18,885 nucleotides of DNA from Wenzhouxiangella sp. Lineage in GTDB: Bacteria; Pseudomonadota; Gammaproteobacteria; Xanthomonadales; Wenzhouxiangellaceae. Location: contig SLJA01000146.1 of NCBI GenBank assembly GCA_007135355.1, forward strand, positions 1-18,885. Reading direction: 5' to 3'. Below are positions 7,354-14,526 of this stretch, piece after piece (the stretch's first letter is position 1; each line of letters starts with the position of its first letter). A program made the position numbers and the translations under genes. Under the pieces are notes generated by a model. That model was not told where the DNA came from. It did not search any database and was given only the letters and a program-made list of their open reading frames with translations.

Positions 7354-7560
7354 ATGTACGTATGCATCTGCAATCGCCTGAAGGAAGACATGATTCGGTC
7401 GCTGGCCGAACAAGGCTTGGGCTTTGAAGAGATTCAGGCGATCACCGGCTGCTCCAGCACCTGCGGAACATGCCGCAGCTACGCCGAGGACTTGGTGCTG
7501 TCGGTCCAGCTGCGCGCCCATCAAAGCCTGCCGCTGCGGGTCATGACCAGCAGCGCCTAA
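7354..7560 (+). CDS. bfd: Bacterioferritin-associated ferredoxin (Bfd-type [2Fe-2S] protein)
   Basis: A 68-residue protein starting MYVCICNRLKED. The four Bfd cluster ligands are C4, C6, C37 and C40 (CIC near the N terminus, then CSSTCGTC). C33 is an additional cysteine. Bfd binds bacterioferritin and passes electrons that reduce stored Fe(III), freeing Fe(II). It lies 100 bp upstream of bfr on the same strand, which matches this role. The start at ATG 7354 is chosen because the upstream in-frame TTG at 7318 is part of the -35 element. No Shine-Dalgarno is present, and the predicted transcript begins about 4 nt before the ATG, so leaderless-type initiation is likely. Fur and FNR-type boxes lie upstream. 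Confidence 0.9.
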   Translation: MYVCICNRLKEDMIRSLAEQGLGFEEIQAITGCSSTCGTCRSYAEDLVLSVQLRAHQSLPLRVMTSSA

Positions 7561-7595
7561 AGTTCCCCTTCCCGACCCGATTTCCGTGTCAGCGC

Positions 7596-7625
7596 GTCAC
7601 AGGCTTTTGGCGCCTGTCCTATAAT
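7596..7625 (+). promoter_or_regulatory. bfr promoter
   Basis: A perfect -10 TATAAT lies at 7620-7625, with a -35-like GTCACA (4/6) at 7596-7601 and an 18 bp spacer. The leader would be about 30 nt and contains AAGGA at 7650-7654. No Fur box is seen here, so bfr can be expressed separately from bfd. Confidence 0.6.
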
Positions 7626-7660
7626 ATCGCGCTGCTTTCAACACCGAAAAAGGACCAGAC

Positions 7661-8146
7661 ATGAAAGGTGATCCAAAAGTCATCGAATGGCTCAACAAGG
7701 CACTCAAAGGCGAGCTGACCGCAATCAACCAGTACTTTCTGCACTCTCGGTTGTTCGAAGACTGGGGCCTGGATCGGCTGGCCAAGAAAGCCTATGAAGA
7801 ATCCATTGAAGAAATGCAGCATGCCGACAAACTGATCAAGCGCATTCTGTTCCTCGGTGGCTTGCCCAATCTGCAGGATCTTGACCGCCTGCGCATCGGT
7901 GAAACGCCAAAAGAGACCCTGGAATGCGACCTGGCGCTGGAAATGGACGCCATCCCCATGTACCGCGACGCCGTCGAATACTGCGACCAGTGCCGCGACT
8001 ACGTCAGCCGCGATCTGTTCAAGGCCATCCTGGAAGACGAAGAAGGCCACGTCGACTGGCTGGAAACCCAGCTCGACCTGATCGAGCGCCTGGGCGAGCA
8101 GAATTACTTCCAGACCCAGATGTCTCCGGCCGACGAAGGCGAGTAA
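7661..8146 (+). CDS. bfr: Bacterioferritin
   Basis: A 161-residue ferritin-like protein of normal family length. The di-iron ferroxidase ligands are all present: E18, E51, H54, E94, E127 and H130. M52, the axial haem ligand between subunit pairs, is also conserved, so this should be a haem-binding, catalytically active Bfr that assembles a 24-mer iron store in the cytoplasm. ATG 7661 has AAGGA 7 nt upstream and its own promoter. The gene follows bfd, its electron donor. It ends 4 bp before the stop of the convergent flavoprotein gene, so its transcript must end inside that gene. Confidence 0.97.
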   Translation: MKGDPKVIEWLNKALKGELTAINQYFLHSRLFEDWGLDRLAKKAYEESIEEMQHADKLIKRILFLGGLPNLQDLDRLRIGETPKETLECDLALEMDAIPMYRDAVEYCDQCRDYVSRDLFKAILEDEEGHVDWLETQLDLIERLGEQNYFQTQMSPADEGE

Positions 8147-8150
8147 TCGC

Positions 8151-9569
8151 TCAGTCGACCCGCAGAACTTTTCCCGGATTCAAAAGACCGAGCGGATCAA
8201 GCGACTGCTTGATCCGCTTCATCGCTTCCAGGGCAGCGGGCTGAGCTGACTCGCCCAAACGCTCGCGGCGCAACAGCCCGATCCCGTGCTCGGCGGCGAT
8301 TGATCCCCCGATCGCCAACACCCGCGCAAACACCCGCTCGTTGATCTCCGCTTCCAAAGCACGGAAGGCTGCGGCGCTCAGTCGCTCTGGCTGGGTCAGG
8401 TTGAAATGCAGATTGCCATCGCCCAAATGCCCGAACACGCAAGGGCGGATACCCGGCACCAGCGCCTCAAGTTCGCCCAGACAGGTCTCGATAAACTCGG
8501 GGATGGCCGCGGTCGGCAGCGAGATATCGTGCTTCAGACTGACACCACCAACGCGCTGGGCGTCGGAAATGGATTCTCTCAGGCGCCAGAATTCGGCGCG
8601 TTGCATGCCGCCGGCAGCGACCACCGCATCGCTCACTTCGGCAGATTCCAGGGCCGTTTCCAGAGTCTCCACCAGGGCCGGACGCAGCCACTCGCCGGCC
8701 GTTTCGCTGTCGCATTCGATCAAAACATGCCACGGCGACTGTCTGTCGACCGGACACTGCCCTGAATCCAGGTAGTCCAGAACAAACTCCAGCGCCTGCC
8801 GGGGCATCAACTCAAACGCCGTCAAGGTCTCGCCCAATGTGGCCCGCACACGCCGCAGCAAGGCCAGTGCCGCCCGCGGTGATAGCAACGCCAGCCAGGC
8901 CGTCTCGACCTGCCGCGGCAGGGGTCTGAGTGCCAGGGTTGCCGCGCTGATGATGGCCAAAGTCCCTTCCGAACCAACCAGCAACTGGGCCAGGTTGTAG
9001 CCGGCGTTGTCCTTGCGCAGCGCCGACAGGCCGTTCCAGACCTGCCCATCGGCGAACACCGCCTCCAGGCCCAACACCATGGCCCGGGCATTGCCGAAGC
9101 GAATGGTTTCGTTGCCGCCGGCATTGGTGGCCAACACACCACCGATTGTCGCGCTGCCGGCCGAGGCCAGGGCCAGCGGCAACCGGAATCCGGCCGCCGC
9201 GGCCGCATCGGTCGCTGCCTTGAGCGTGCAACCGGCCTCGAGCGTCAAACTGGCCGAGTCAGGGTCAAGCCGGCGCAGCCGGCGCATGCGATCGAGGCTG
9301 ACGATCAGCTCGGCGCGGTCGCCGCGAGCCACCGCGCCGCCCACCAGACCGGTGTTGCCACCCTGGGGAACCATGGGCAGACGATGCTCGGCACAGATGG
9401 CAACCAAGCGCGCCAGTGTCCGGGTATCGGCCGGCCGCGCCACGGCCAGGGCGCGCGAGGCATAGCGTCCCCGCCATTCACGCTCGTAACGCGACAAGTC
9501 CTCACTCGGGAGCAGCAAGCCCTGTTCGCCCAGCAACTCGCGCAGCCGGGTCAGTACAGCCTGACTCAT
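8151..9569 (-). CDS. FAD-linked D-2-hydroxyglutarate dehydrogenase-like oxidoreductase
   Basis: A 472-residue VAO/PCMH-fold flavoprotein. The FAD pyrophosphate-binding loop PQGGNTGLVGG lies at 68-78, followed by GSATIGGVLATNAGGNETIRFGNARAMVLGLEAV-type segments in the same domain. The C-terminal domain has FGHLGDGNLHFN (~380-391) and AEHGIG (~425), which supply the His/Glu metal and substrate site of D-2-hydroxyacid dehydrogenases, and ends with DPLGLLNPGK. The family oxidises D-2-hydroxyglutarate and related acids, passing electrons to a carrier. A GlcD-like or D-lactate role is the main alternative. It is 22 bp downstream of pepQ on the same strand, so an operon is likely. Its 3' end contains a 12 bp perfect inverted repeat. 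Confidence 0.88.
   Translation of the reverse strand: MSQAVLTRLRELLGEQGLLLPSEDLSRYEREWRGRYASRALAVARPADTRTLARLVAICAEHRLPMVPQGGNTGLVGGAVARGDRAELIVSLDRMRRLRRLDPDSASLTLEAGCTLKAATDAAAAAGFRLPLALASAGSATIGGVLATNAGGNETIRFGNARAMVLGLEAVFADGQVWNGLSALRKDNAGYNLAQLLVGSEGTLAIISAATLALRPLPRQVETAWLALLSPRAALALLRRVRATLGETLTAFELMPRQALEFVLDYLDSGQCPVDRQSPWHVLIECDSETAGEWLRPALVETLETALESAEVSDAVVAAGGMQRAEFWRLRESISDAQRVGGVSLKHDISLPTAAIPEFIETCLGELEALVPGIRPCVFGHLGDGNLHFNLTQPERLSAAAFRALEAEINERVFARVLAIGGSIAAEHGIGLLRRERLGESAQPAALEAMKRIKQSLDPLGLLNPGKVLRVD
8191..8218. repeat. Perfect 12 bp inverted repeat with a 4 nt loop
   Basis: AGCGGATCAAGC (8191-8202) and GCTTGATCCGCT (8207-8218) are exact reverse complements around GACT. 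It lies inside the 3' coding end of the flavoprotein gene, and about 45 bp past the bfr stop on the opposite strand. No U-run follows on the plus strand. On the minus strand the next bases are CGGTCTTTT. It could end or protect bfr mRNA, or act within the flavoprotein message. Confidence 0.6.
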
Positions 9570-9591
9570 GTTGACCGGGCTACGACAGGCA

Positions 9592-10917
9592 TCAAGTCAA
9601 GCCCGCGAAGGCCTGCCGGGTCAGGTTGACCGGGTCGGCTTCGCTGACCAGCACATTGTCTTCGACGCGGATGCCGCCAAATACCTTCAGGGCTTCGACC
9701 TGAGACCAGTCGACCCGGCGTCCGTACTCGCTCTGGCGCAAGCGCTCCAGCAGCATGGGGATGAAGTACAGACCGGGCTCCACGGTCACCACATGGCCCG
9801 GCTCCAACACCCGGGTCAGGCGCAGAAACGGATAGCGCTCGGGCGGTGGCAGCGGCTCGCCCGCGGCGTCCACCTGGCCGTTGACGTCGTGGACCTGCAC
9901 GCCGAGAAAATGGCCCAGCCCATGCGGCAGGAAAAAGGCGCTCACCCCGCTTTCGACCAGATCTTCGGGGTCCATGGCGACCAGCCCGGACTGGTTGAGA
10001 ATCGCGGCCACACCCAGATGGGCCTGCCGATGCAGATCGATAAAGCTCGCGCCCGGCCGCAGACCTTCGCACAGCCGCTGCTGCAAGGCATCCATTTCGT
10101 TGACCAGGACAGCGAAGTCCGCATGCTGGGGCAAGGTCCAGGTGCGCGTGATATCGCTGGCATAGCCGTGCTCATCGGCGCCGGCGTCGAGCAGGAAACT
10201 GCGCGATTGCGCGGGCGCATGGGCGTCGCGGTGCTGGTAGTGCAGCACAGCGGCATGCTCGTTCAGGGCGACAATGCCGTGGTAAGGCTGCTCGTCCTGG
10301 TCCTGGGCCACCGCCTGCAGATAGGCAAGCTGAATGTCGAGTTCGCTCGCACCCTGGCGAAAGGCATCGGCCGCGGCCAGGTGTCCCGCTGCCGCACGGC
10401 GGTTGGCGCGGGTCAGGCACTCGCGCTCCCAGGCGGTCTTGCGGGTGCGCGCCTCACCCAGCGCATGCAGCAAGTGCCGCGGGTTGAGCGCTACGCGTTC
10501 ACCGATATCGTTCAGGTCATGCCGGTCGCCGATGGCGGCCAGGGCGCGGTCGGCGCCGAAACGGCCCCTCCAGCCGGCTGCCGACCCGACCCGTTCGATC
10601 TCGAAATGATCCGCCCACCAAGCAGCCGGTTCGGCCGGCGGCGAATGCCAGAAATCCTCGGGCTGGCAGTACCACAGCCGGGGCTTGCGCCCCACGCGGA
10701 ACTCCAGCAGGCAGTCGGCGGCAAACGGCAGCGGTACCAGCGCAACGAACGGTCCATGAGCCCGGAACGGTGGGTGCTGATCATCAAACAATCGATTGCG
10801 TGGCCGACCGGAGTGAATCAGCAGGGCGTCAAAACCCAGCTCACTGAGCAAGGTGTCGATCTGGTCACGGCGCTGCTCGATGTGCCGGGCGTAGAGCAGA
10901 TCATCGGTGGTGGGCAT
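9592..10917 (-). CDS. pepQ: Xaa-Pro dipeptidase (prolidase)
   Basis: A 441-residue M24-family metallopeptidase, matching PepQ (about 443 residues). The N-terminal domain (~1-160) includes FDALLIHSGRPRNRLFDDQHPPFRAHGPF-type segments. The catalytic pita-bread domain shows the five metal ligands: two Asp in LLDAGADEHGYASDITR (~244 and 255), His in HGLGHFLG (~335), Glu in VEPGLY (~378) and Glu in GGIRVEDN (~415). It cleaves Xaa-Pro dipeptides in the cytoplasm, and PepQ enzymes can also hydrolyse some organophosphate triesters. The start is ATG 10917. It is divergent from cysS with 72 bp between start codons, and is followed by the flavoprotein gene. Confidence 0.95.
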   Translation of the reverse strand: MPTTDDLLYARHIEQRRDQIDTLLSELGFDALLIHSGRPRNRLFDDQHPPFRAHGPFVALVPLPFAADCLLEFRVGRKPRLWYCQPEDFWHSPPAEPAAWWADHFEIERVGSAAGWRGRFGADRALAAIGDRHDLNDIGERVALNPRHLLHALGEARTRKTAWERECLTRANRRAAAGHLAAADAFRQGASELDIQLAYLQAVAQDQDEQPYHGIVALNEHAAVLHYQHRDAHAPAQSRSFLLDAGADEHGYASDITRTWTLPQHADFAVLVNEMDALQQRLCEGLRPGASFIDLHRQAHLGVAAILNQSGLVAMDPEDLVESGVSAFFLPHGLGHFLGVQVHDVNGQVDAAGEPLPPPERYPFLRLTRVLEPGHVVTVEPGLYFIPMLLERLRQSEYGRRVDWSQVEALKVFGGIRVEDNVLVSEADPVNLTRQAFAGLT

Positions 10918-10989
10918 GGGTCATCTCGACATTTTGGTTAAACTGGGGAATTGGCTAAAGATTGTAGCCTGCGCAACCTGACAGACCTC

Positions 10990-12357
10990 ATGAGCATCCG
11001 AATCTACAACACCCTGAGTCGCCGCAAGGAAGATTTCCAGCCCCTGAATCCTGAGCGGGTGACGGTGTATGCCTGCGGACCGACGGTTTATAACTATGCC
11101 CATATCGGCAATGCTCGTCCGGCCGTTATCTTTGACTTGCTGCACCGCGTGCTCAGTCGTCGCTACGCCCAAGTGATTTACGCGCGCAACATCACCGACG
11201 TCGACGACAAGATCAACCAGGCCGCGGCTGCCGAAGGGGTGCCCATCGAGGTGATCTCGCGTCGCTACGCCGAGGCCTATCACCAGGACATGGCGGCGCT
11301 GGGCGTCCAGCGCCCCACCATCGAACCTCGAGCCACCGACCACATCCCGCAGATTATCGCCATGATCCAGCGCCTGGTTGACAGCGGCTGCGCCTATGAA
11401 GCACAAGGCCATGTACTGTTCGACGTCGCCAGCTTCCCGGATTATGGCCGGCTTTCACGGCGTGATCGGCGCGAAATGATCGCCGGGGCCCGGGTCGAGG
11501 TCGCCCCGTACAAGAAAAACCCGGGCGACTTCGTGCTGTGGAAACCCTCGTCTGACGATTTGCCCGGCTGGGACAGCCCCTGGGGCCGCGGCCGTCCAGG
11601 CTGGCATATTGAATGCTCGGCGATGTCAGCCACGCATCTTGGCGAAGTGATCGACATCCACGCCGGCGGCCAGGACCTGGTTTTTCCGCATCACGAAAAC
11701 GAGATTGCGCAAAGCCGTTGCGCCCACGGCAGTGAGGTGTTCGCCCGCTACTGGATGCATAACGGCTTCGTCACGGTCGAAAAGCGCAAGATGTCCAAGT
11801 CGCTGGGCAATACCCTTGTGGTCCACGAACTGCTCAAGCACTGGCCGGGAGAGGTTTTGCGCTACGTGCTGCTGTCAGCCCACTACCGCCAGCCGCTGGA
11901 CTGGTCGGACAAGGCGCTGGAGCAAGCCCAGGCCACGCTGGATCGCCTCTATGGACTGCTGCGCGATCACGACCGAGGCGAATCAGCCGAAGTCGATCCG
12001 GACGTGGCCGACGCGCTGGAAGACGACCTCAACACGCCCACGGCGCTGGCTGCTTTGAACCAGATCGCACGCCGGGTTGGCGGCACAGACGAGGATGCCC
12101 AGGCGGCGGCCTGCCTTCGCGTCAGCGGCGAGTTGTTGGGCCTGCTGCAGCAGAGTCCGGGTGATTGGTTTGCGCTCAGGCAGGTAGAGACCGGCTTGTC
12201 GGAGGCCGAAATCGAGAACCTGATCGAGGCGCGAAAAGCCGCACGCGACCGGCGCGACTTCGCGGAAGCAGATCGCATACGCGACGATCTCGCCGCGCGC
12301 GGTATCGTGCTGAAGGATGGTCCGCAAGGCACAAGCTGGGAGATTGCCAACAAATGA
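10990..12357 (+). CDS. cysS: Cysteinyl-tRNA synthetase
   Basis: A 455-residue class I aminoacyl-tRNA synthetase starting MSIRIYNTL. Features include the HIGH-type motif in CGPTVYNYAHIGNAR (C29 is a zinc ligand), then HIECSAMS and HAGGQDLVFPHHENEIAQ with the remaining Cys/His/Glu zinc ligands that select cysteine. KMSKSLGN is the ATP-binding signature. The C-terminal anticodon-binding domain ends with DGPQGTSWE. Length is normal for bacterial CysS. I start at ATG 10990, since the alternative TTG at 10951 adds an unconserved 13 residues. The ribosome-binding site is weak. The stop overlaps the next start (ATGA), coupling it to sufE. Confidence 0.97.
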   Translation: MSIRIYNTLSRRKEDFQPLNPERVTVYACGPTVYNYAHIGNARPAVIFDLLHRVLSRRYAQVIYARNITDVDDKINQAAAAEGVPIEVISRRYAEAYHQDMAALGVQRPTIEPRATDHIPQIIAMIQRLVDSGCAYEAQGHVLFDVASFPDYGRLSRRDRREMIAGARVEVAPYKKNPGDFVLWKPSSDDLPGWDSPWGRGRPGWHIECSAMSATHLGEVIDIHAGGQDLVFPHHENEIAQSRCAHGSEVFARYWMHNGFVTVEKRKMSKSLGNTLVVHELLKHWPGEVLRYVLLSAHYRQPLDWSDKALEQAQATLDRLYGLLRDHDRGESAEVDPDVADALEDDLNTPTALAALNQIARRVGGTDEDAQAAACLRVSGELLGLLQQSPGDWFALRQVETGLSEAEIENLIEARKAARDRRDFAEADRIRDDLAARGIVLKDGPQGTSWEIANK

Positions 12358-12776
12358 GCATAGCCAACGCCGAAATGGCGCAACAGCAAATCATCGATGA
12401 GTTCAGTTTTTTCGACGACTGGCTTGAACGCTATCAGTACCTGATCGACCTGGGCAAGAAACTGCCGCCGTTGCACCCTGAGGAGATGACCGATGATCGT
12501 CTGCTCAGCGGCTGCCAGTCCAACGTCTGGTTCATTGCCGACGGCGATGCCTCCAGGCTGGAATTCCGCGCCAATTCCGACGCCGCGATCGTCTCCGGAC
12601 TGATTGCCTTGCTGCTGCGCGTCTACTCCGGCCGCAGCGCCGAGGAAATCCTTAGCACCGAACCGCGCTTTGTCGACGCCATCGGCTTGAGCGAACATCT
12701 GTCGCCCACTCGGGCCAACGGCTTGAACGCCATGCTCAAGGCGGTGCGCAACGTCGCCCTGTCGGAGCGCGGGTGA
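12354..12776 (+). CDS. sufE: SufE-family cysteine desulfurase sulfur acceptor
   Basis: A 140-residue protein of the SufE/CsdE family. It has FFDDWLERYQYLIDLGKKLPPL at the N terminus, LSGCQSNVWF with the sulfur-accepting C54, then FRANSDAAIVSGLIALLLRVYSGRSAEEIL and LSPTRANGLNAML. It takes persulfide sulfur from a SufS/CsdA-type desulfurase and delivers it to Fe-S cluster assembly or other thiolation. The start ATG at 12354 overlaps the cysS stop by the ATGA arrangement, implying translational coupling. It is followed by a strong terminator. No desulfurase or suf gene is in view, so it could be named CsdE instead. Confidence 0.92.
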   Translation: MSIANAEMAQQQIIDEFSFFDDWLERYQYLIDLGKKLPPLHPEEMTDDRLLSGCQSNVWFIADGDASRLEFRANSDAAIVSGLIALLLRVYSGRSAEEILSTEPRFVDAIGLSEHLSPTRANGLNAMLKAVRNVALSERG

Positions 12777-12801
12777 ATGAACGCCATTTTCAACGGTTCA
12801 C

Positions 12802-12830
12802 AAAAAAGCCGGCCAATGGCCGGCTTTTTT
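12802..12830. terminator. Bidirectional intrinsic terminator between sufE and the OmpA-like gene
   Basis: A perfect inverted repeat, A6-GCCGGCC, AAT loop, GGCCGGC-T6, with 13 bp arms at 12802-12814 and 12818-12830. A GC stem followed by a six-base T run is present on each strand. It lies 25 bp past the sufE stop and 26 bp past the OmpA-like stop, so it can serve both convergent genes. Confidence 0.95.
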
Positions 12831-12855
12831 GTTCTCATGAGTCACCGAGGTGACC

Positions 12856-13866
12856 TTAGTTCCGTCTTTCGAGCACGATCAGCTCCACTCGACGGTTCTG
12901 CTCGCGATTTTCGCGCGAAGTGTTCGGCACTTTCGGGCGGTCAAAGGCGTATCCGCGCGCAACCAGCCGGGAAGCATCAACCCCGCCCTCGTTGACGAGA
13001 TAGTCCTTGACAGCCTGGGCACGACGCTCCGACAAGCCCTGGTTGTGAGCCCGTGGACCGAGATCACAGGTATGCCCGGCCACTTCCACACGGACGATTT
13101 CGCCGTGCAGATTCAGCATGGCCGCTGCTTCGTTGAGCTCGGCCCTGGCTTCAGGCCGCAGAACCGCCGAATCAAAGTTGAAGAACACCGCGGTATCGAA
13201 CTCGAAAATGACTTCCGGCTCAGGCGGCGGCGGTGGTGGCGGCGGCGGTGGTGGTGGCGGCGCTGGCTCAGCCGGCGGTGGCGGTGGCGGCGGTGGCGGC
13301 GGCAGATCGCCCAGACGGACGTTCAACCCCACCGTTCCCAGAACGTCGACAAATCCACGCGAGCGATCGAAGGTGTCGCGGTCATTGTCGTAGCGCGCCT
13401 CCAGTTCGGCCCGCATGAAAATACGGTCGTTGAAGCGATGCATCAAGCCGACGCCGGCCGAGCCGAATATGTCGCGGCCACTGTTGAAGAAACTGGCATT
13501 TTCCTGCAGGCCGGTTCCAATCAACAAGTATGGGCGCGTGCGATCGTCAGCAGAGCCCAGGTGATAACGACCCAGCACACCCAACGAGGTCAGACGAAAC
13601 TTTTCGCCGTCGCCCGGGGTCGGCTGATCGAAGGTAAAGGAATAACGGTCGAGACGGAAATCAAGACTCCAGGCCGGAGTCAAAAACCGCCCTATATTGA
13701 GACCCGCATGGTAGCTGTCATCGTCGGCAAGCCGCGCGTTGTCAGCACGAGCGAAACCGCCGGCCGCGCCGACGTGCCAGCGATCGTCAAAGTCGTTATC
13801 GGCCAATGCCGGCTGTGCCAGCATGGCCGCCGCACCAAGGGCGGCGACCAGTAATTTTCTACGCAT
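12856..13866 (-). CDS. OmpA-family outer-membrane protein with a polyproline linker
   Basis: A 336-residue protein. The signal peptide MRRKLLVAALGAAAMLAQPALA is followed by a beta-barrel domain (~23-195) with OmpA-like strands (WHVGAAGGFARADN, YHAGLNIGRFLTPAWSLDFRLDRY, GTGLQENASFFNSG). A linker then has 10 Pro, AEPA and 13 Pro. The periplasmic OmpA_C domain holds FNFDSAVLRPEARAEL, VEVAGHTCDLGPRAHNQGLSERRAQAV and NREQNRRVEL, the residues that bind peptidoglycan diaminopimelate. It tethers the outer membrane to the cell wall. I start at ATG 13866, with AGAGGCG 8 nt upstream, rather than an upstream in-frame start that spoils the signal peptide. It ends near the bidirectional terminator. Confidence 0.93.
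   Translation of the reverse strand: MRRKLLVAALGAAAMLAQPALADNDFDDRWHVGAAGGFARADNARLADDDSYHAGLNIGRFLTPAWSLDFRLDRYSFTFDQPTPGDGEKFRLTSLGVLGRYHLGSADDRTRPYLLIGTGLQENASFFNSGRDIFGSAGVGLMHRFNDRIFMRAELEARYDNDRDTFDRSRGFVDVLGTVGLNVRLGDLPPPPPPPPPPAEPAPPPPPPPPPPPPPEPEVIFEFDTAVFFNFDSAVLRPEARAELNEAAAMLNLHGEIVRVEVAGHTCDLGPRAHNQGLSERRAQAVKDYLVNEGGVDASRLVARGYAFDRPKVPNTSRENREQNRRVELIVLERRN
13222..13302 (-). repeat. Proline-codon repeat in the OmpA-like linker
   Basis: Thirteen Pro codons (13222-13260) and ten Pro codons (13273-13302), nearly all CCG or CCA with one CCT, flank an AEPA spacer. The irregular CCG/CCA mix makes a low-complexity trinucleotide tract that may change length by slippage in whole codons. 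Confidence 0.9.
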
Positions 13867-13939
13867 TGTTAGTTCGCCTCTAGTTTGTGTTGTCAATCCC
13901 CATGGCGTGACGACAAGGTTTTGTCTCGGCGACACTCAT

Positions 13940-13959
13940 GGCCTAATTTTAAATTGGCC
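13940..13959. repeat. Imperfect AT-centred palindrome upstream of the OmpA-like gene
   Basis: GGCC-TAATTTTAAATT-GGCC is a near-palindrome with GGCC ends and an AT-rich middle, about 75-95 bp before the OmpA-like start. It could be an operator or a promoter-associated element. Nothing ties it to a known regulator. Confidence 0.35.
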
Positions 13960-13976
13960 CAGTAAGACTATACTTC

Positions 13977-13994
13977 GACTGAACTAGTTCAGTC
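13977..13994. repeat. Perfect 18 bp palindrome between dksA and the OmpA-like gene
   Basis: GACTGAACTAGTTCAGTC reads the same on both strands with no spacer. It is 25 bp past the dksA stop and about 110 bp upstream of the OmpA-like start, both on the minus strand. The lack of a loop and of a U-run makes an operator more likely than a terminator. Confidence 0.7.
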
Positions 13995-14019
13995 CAGCCG
14001 CGCGATATTATCGGCGAGA

Positions 14020-14448
14020 TTATCGACTATCCCGCATTTGTTTCTGCTTGAGCTCCCAGCGCTCCTGGGCATCCAGGCACAGGGTGGCAATCGGGCGAGC
14101 TTCAAGCCTGGCCAGGCCGATCTCTTCGCCCGTCTCCTCACAGTAGCCGTAGGAGCCTTCATCCACACGAGACAGCGCCTGATCAATCTTGCCGAGCAGC
14201 TTGCGGTAGCGATCACGCGTGCGCAGTTCCAGGCTGTTTTCCGTCTCGCGACTGGCCCGCTCGGCCTCGTCACCGACGTCGCGCACTTCGCCGCGCAGGT
14301 TGTTGATGGTTTCCTGAGACTCCTCAATCAGTTCAGAGCGCCACTTGAGCAGCATCTGACGGAAGTACTCAAGGTGTTCCGGACACATGTACTGCTCGTC
14401 CTCGGACGGCTTGTACCCCTCTGGTAGTTGTACACTGTTATTGGGCAT
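14020..14448 (-). CDS. dksA: DksA-type RNA polymerase-binding regulator with CxxT-X17-CxxA in place of a four-Cys zinc finger
   Basis: A 142-residue DksA homologue. The N-terminal helix and coiled coil (~25-95) end in the tip region VGDEAERAS, with D60 and A65 equivalent to E. coli D71 and A76, and E63 replacing D74. SLELRTRDRYRKLLGKID is strongly DksA-like. In the zinc-finger region, C103-T106 and C124-A127 replace the usual CxxC pairs with exactly 17 residues between, the pattern I know from zinc-independent DksA2 of Pseudomonas aeruginosa. DksA works with ppGpp on RNA polymerase to reset transcription, for example at rRNA promoters. I start at ATG 14448 with GAGGCG 11 nt upstream, and an in-frame TTG at 14484 is less likely. 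A good promoter lies upstream, and yidD is divergent. Confidence 0.93.
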   Translation of the reverse strand: MPNNSVQLPEGYKPSEDEQYMCPEHLEYFRQMLLKWRSELIEESQETINNLRGEVRDVGDEAERASRETENSLELRTRDRYRKLLGKIDQALSRVDEGSYGYCEETGEEIGLARLEARPIATLCLDAQERWELKQKQMRDSR

Positions 14449-14491
14449 TGCGACTCGTTCGCCTCTTGCCTGCTGTGTTTGCAAACCTTAA

Positions 14492-14522
14492 ATTATACAT
14501 CGGTACCGTCGGCTGCTGACAA
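14492..14522 (-). promoter_or_regulatory. dksA promoter
   Basis: On the minus strand, -35 TTGTCA (5/6) lies at 14517-14522 and a perfect -10 TATAAT at 14492-14497. The spacer is 19 bp, slightly long. The start would be near 14485, a 37 nt leader with GAGGCG. Confidence 0.55.
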
Positions 14523-14526
14523 GTTC

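Noticed and set aside
9568..10941. 457-codon open frame antisense to pepQ
   Set aside because: The pepQ protein has all family motifs. The antisense reading has none and is a composition shadow.
10918..10989. Promoter pair or tRNA-sensing leader between pepQ and cysS
   Set aside because: Only weak -35/-10 resemblances (such as TTGGTT with TAAAGA) are visible, and no structured leader can be supported in 72 bp.
12850..13854. 334-codon plus-strand frame with a Gly/Trp/Arg-rich stretch
   Set aside because: The low-complexity stretch is the reverse of the polyproline linker in the OmpA-like gene; no independent gene evidence.
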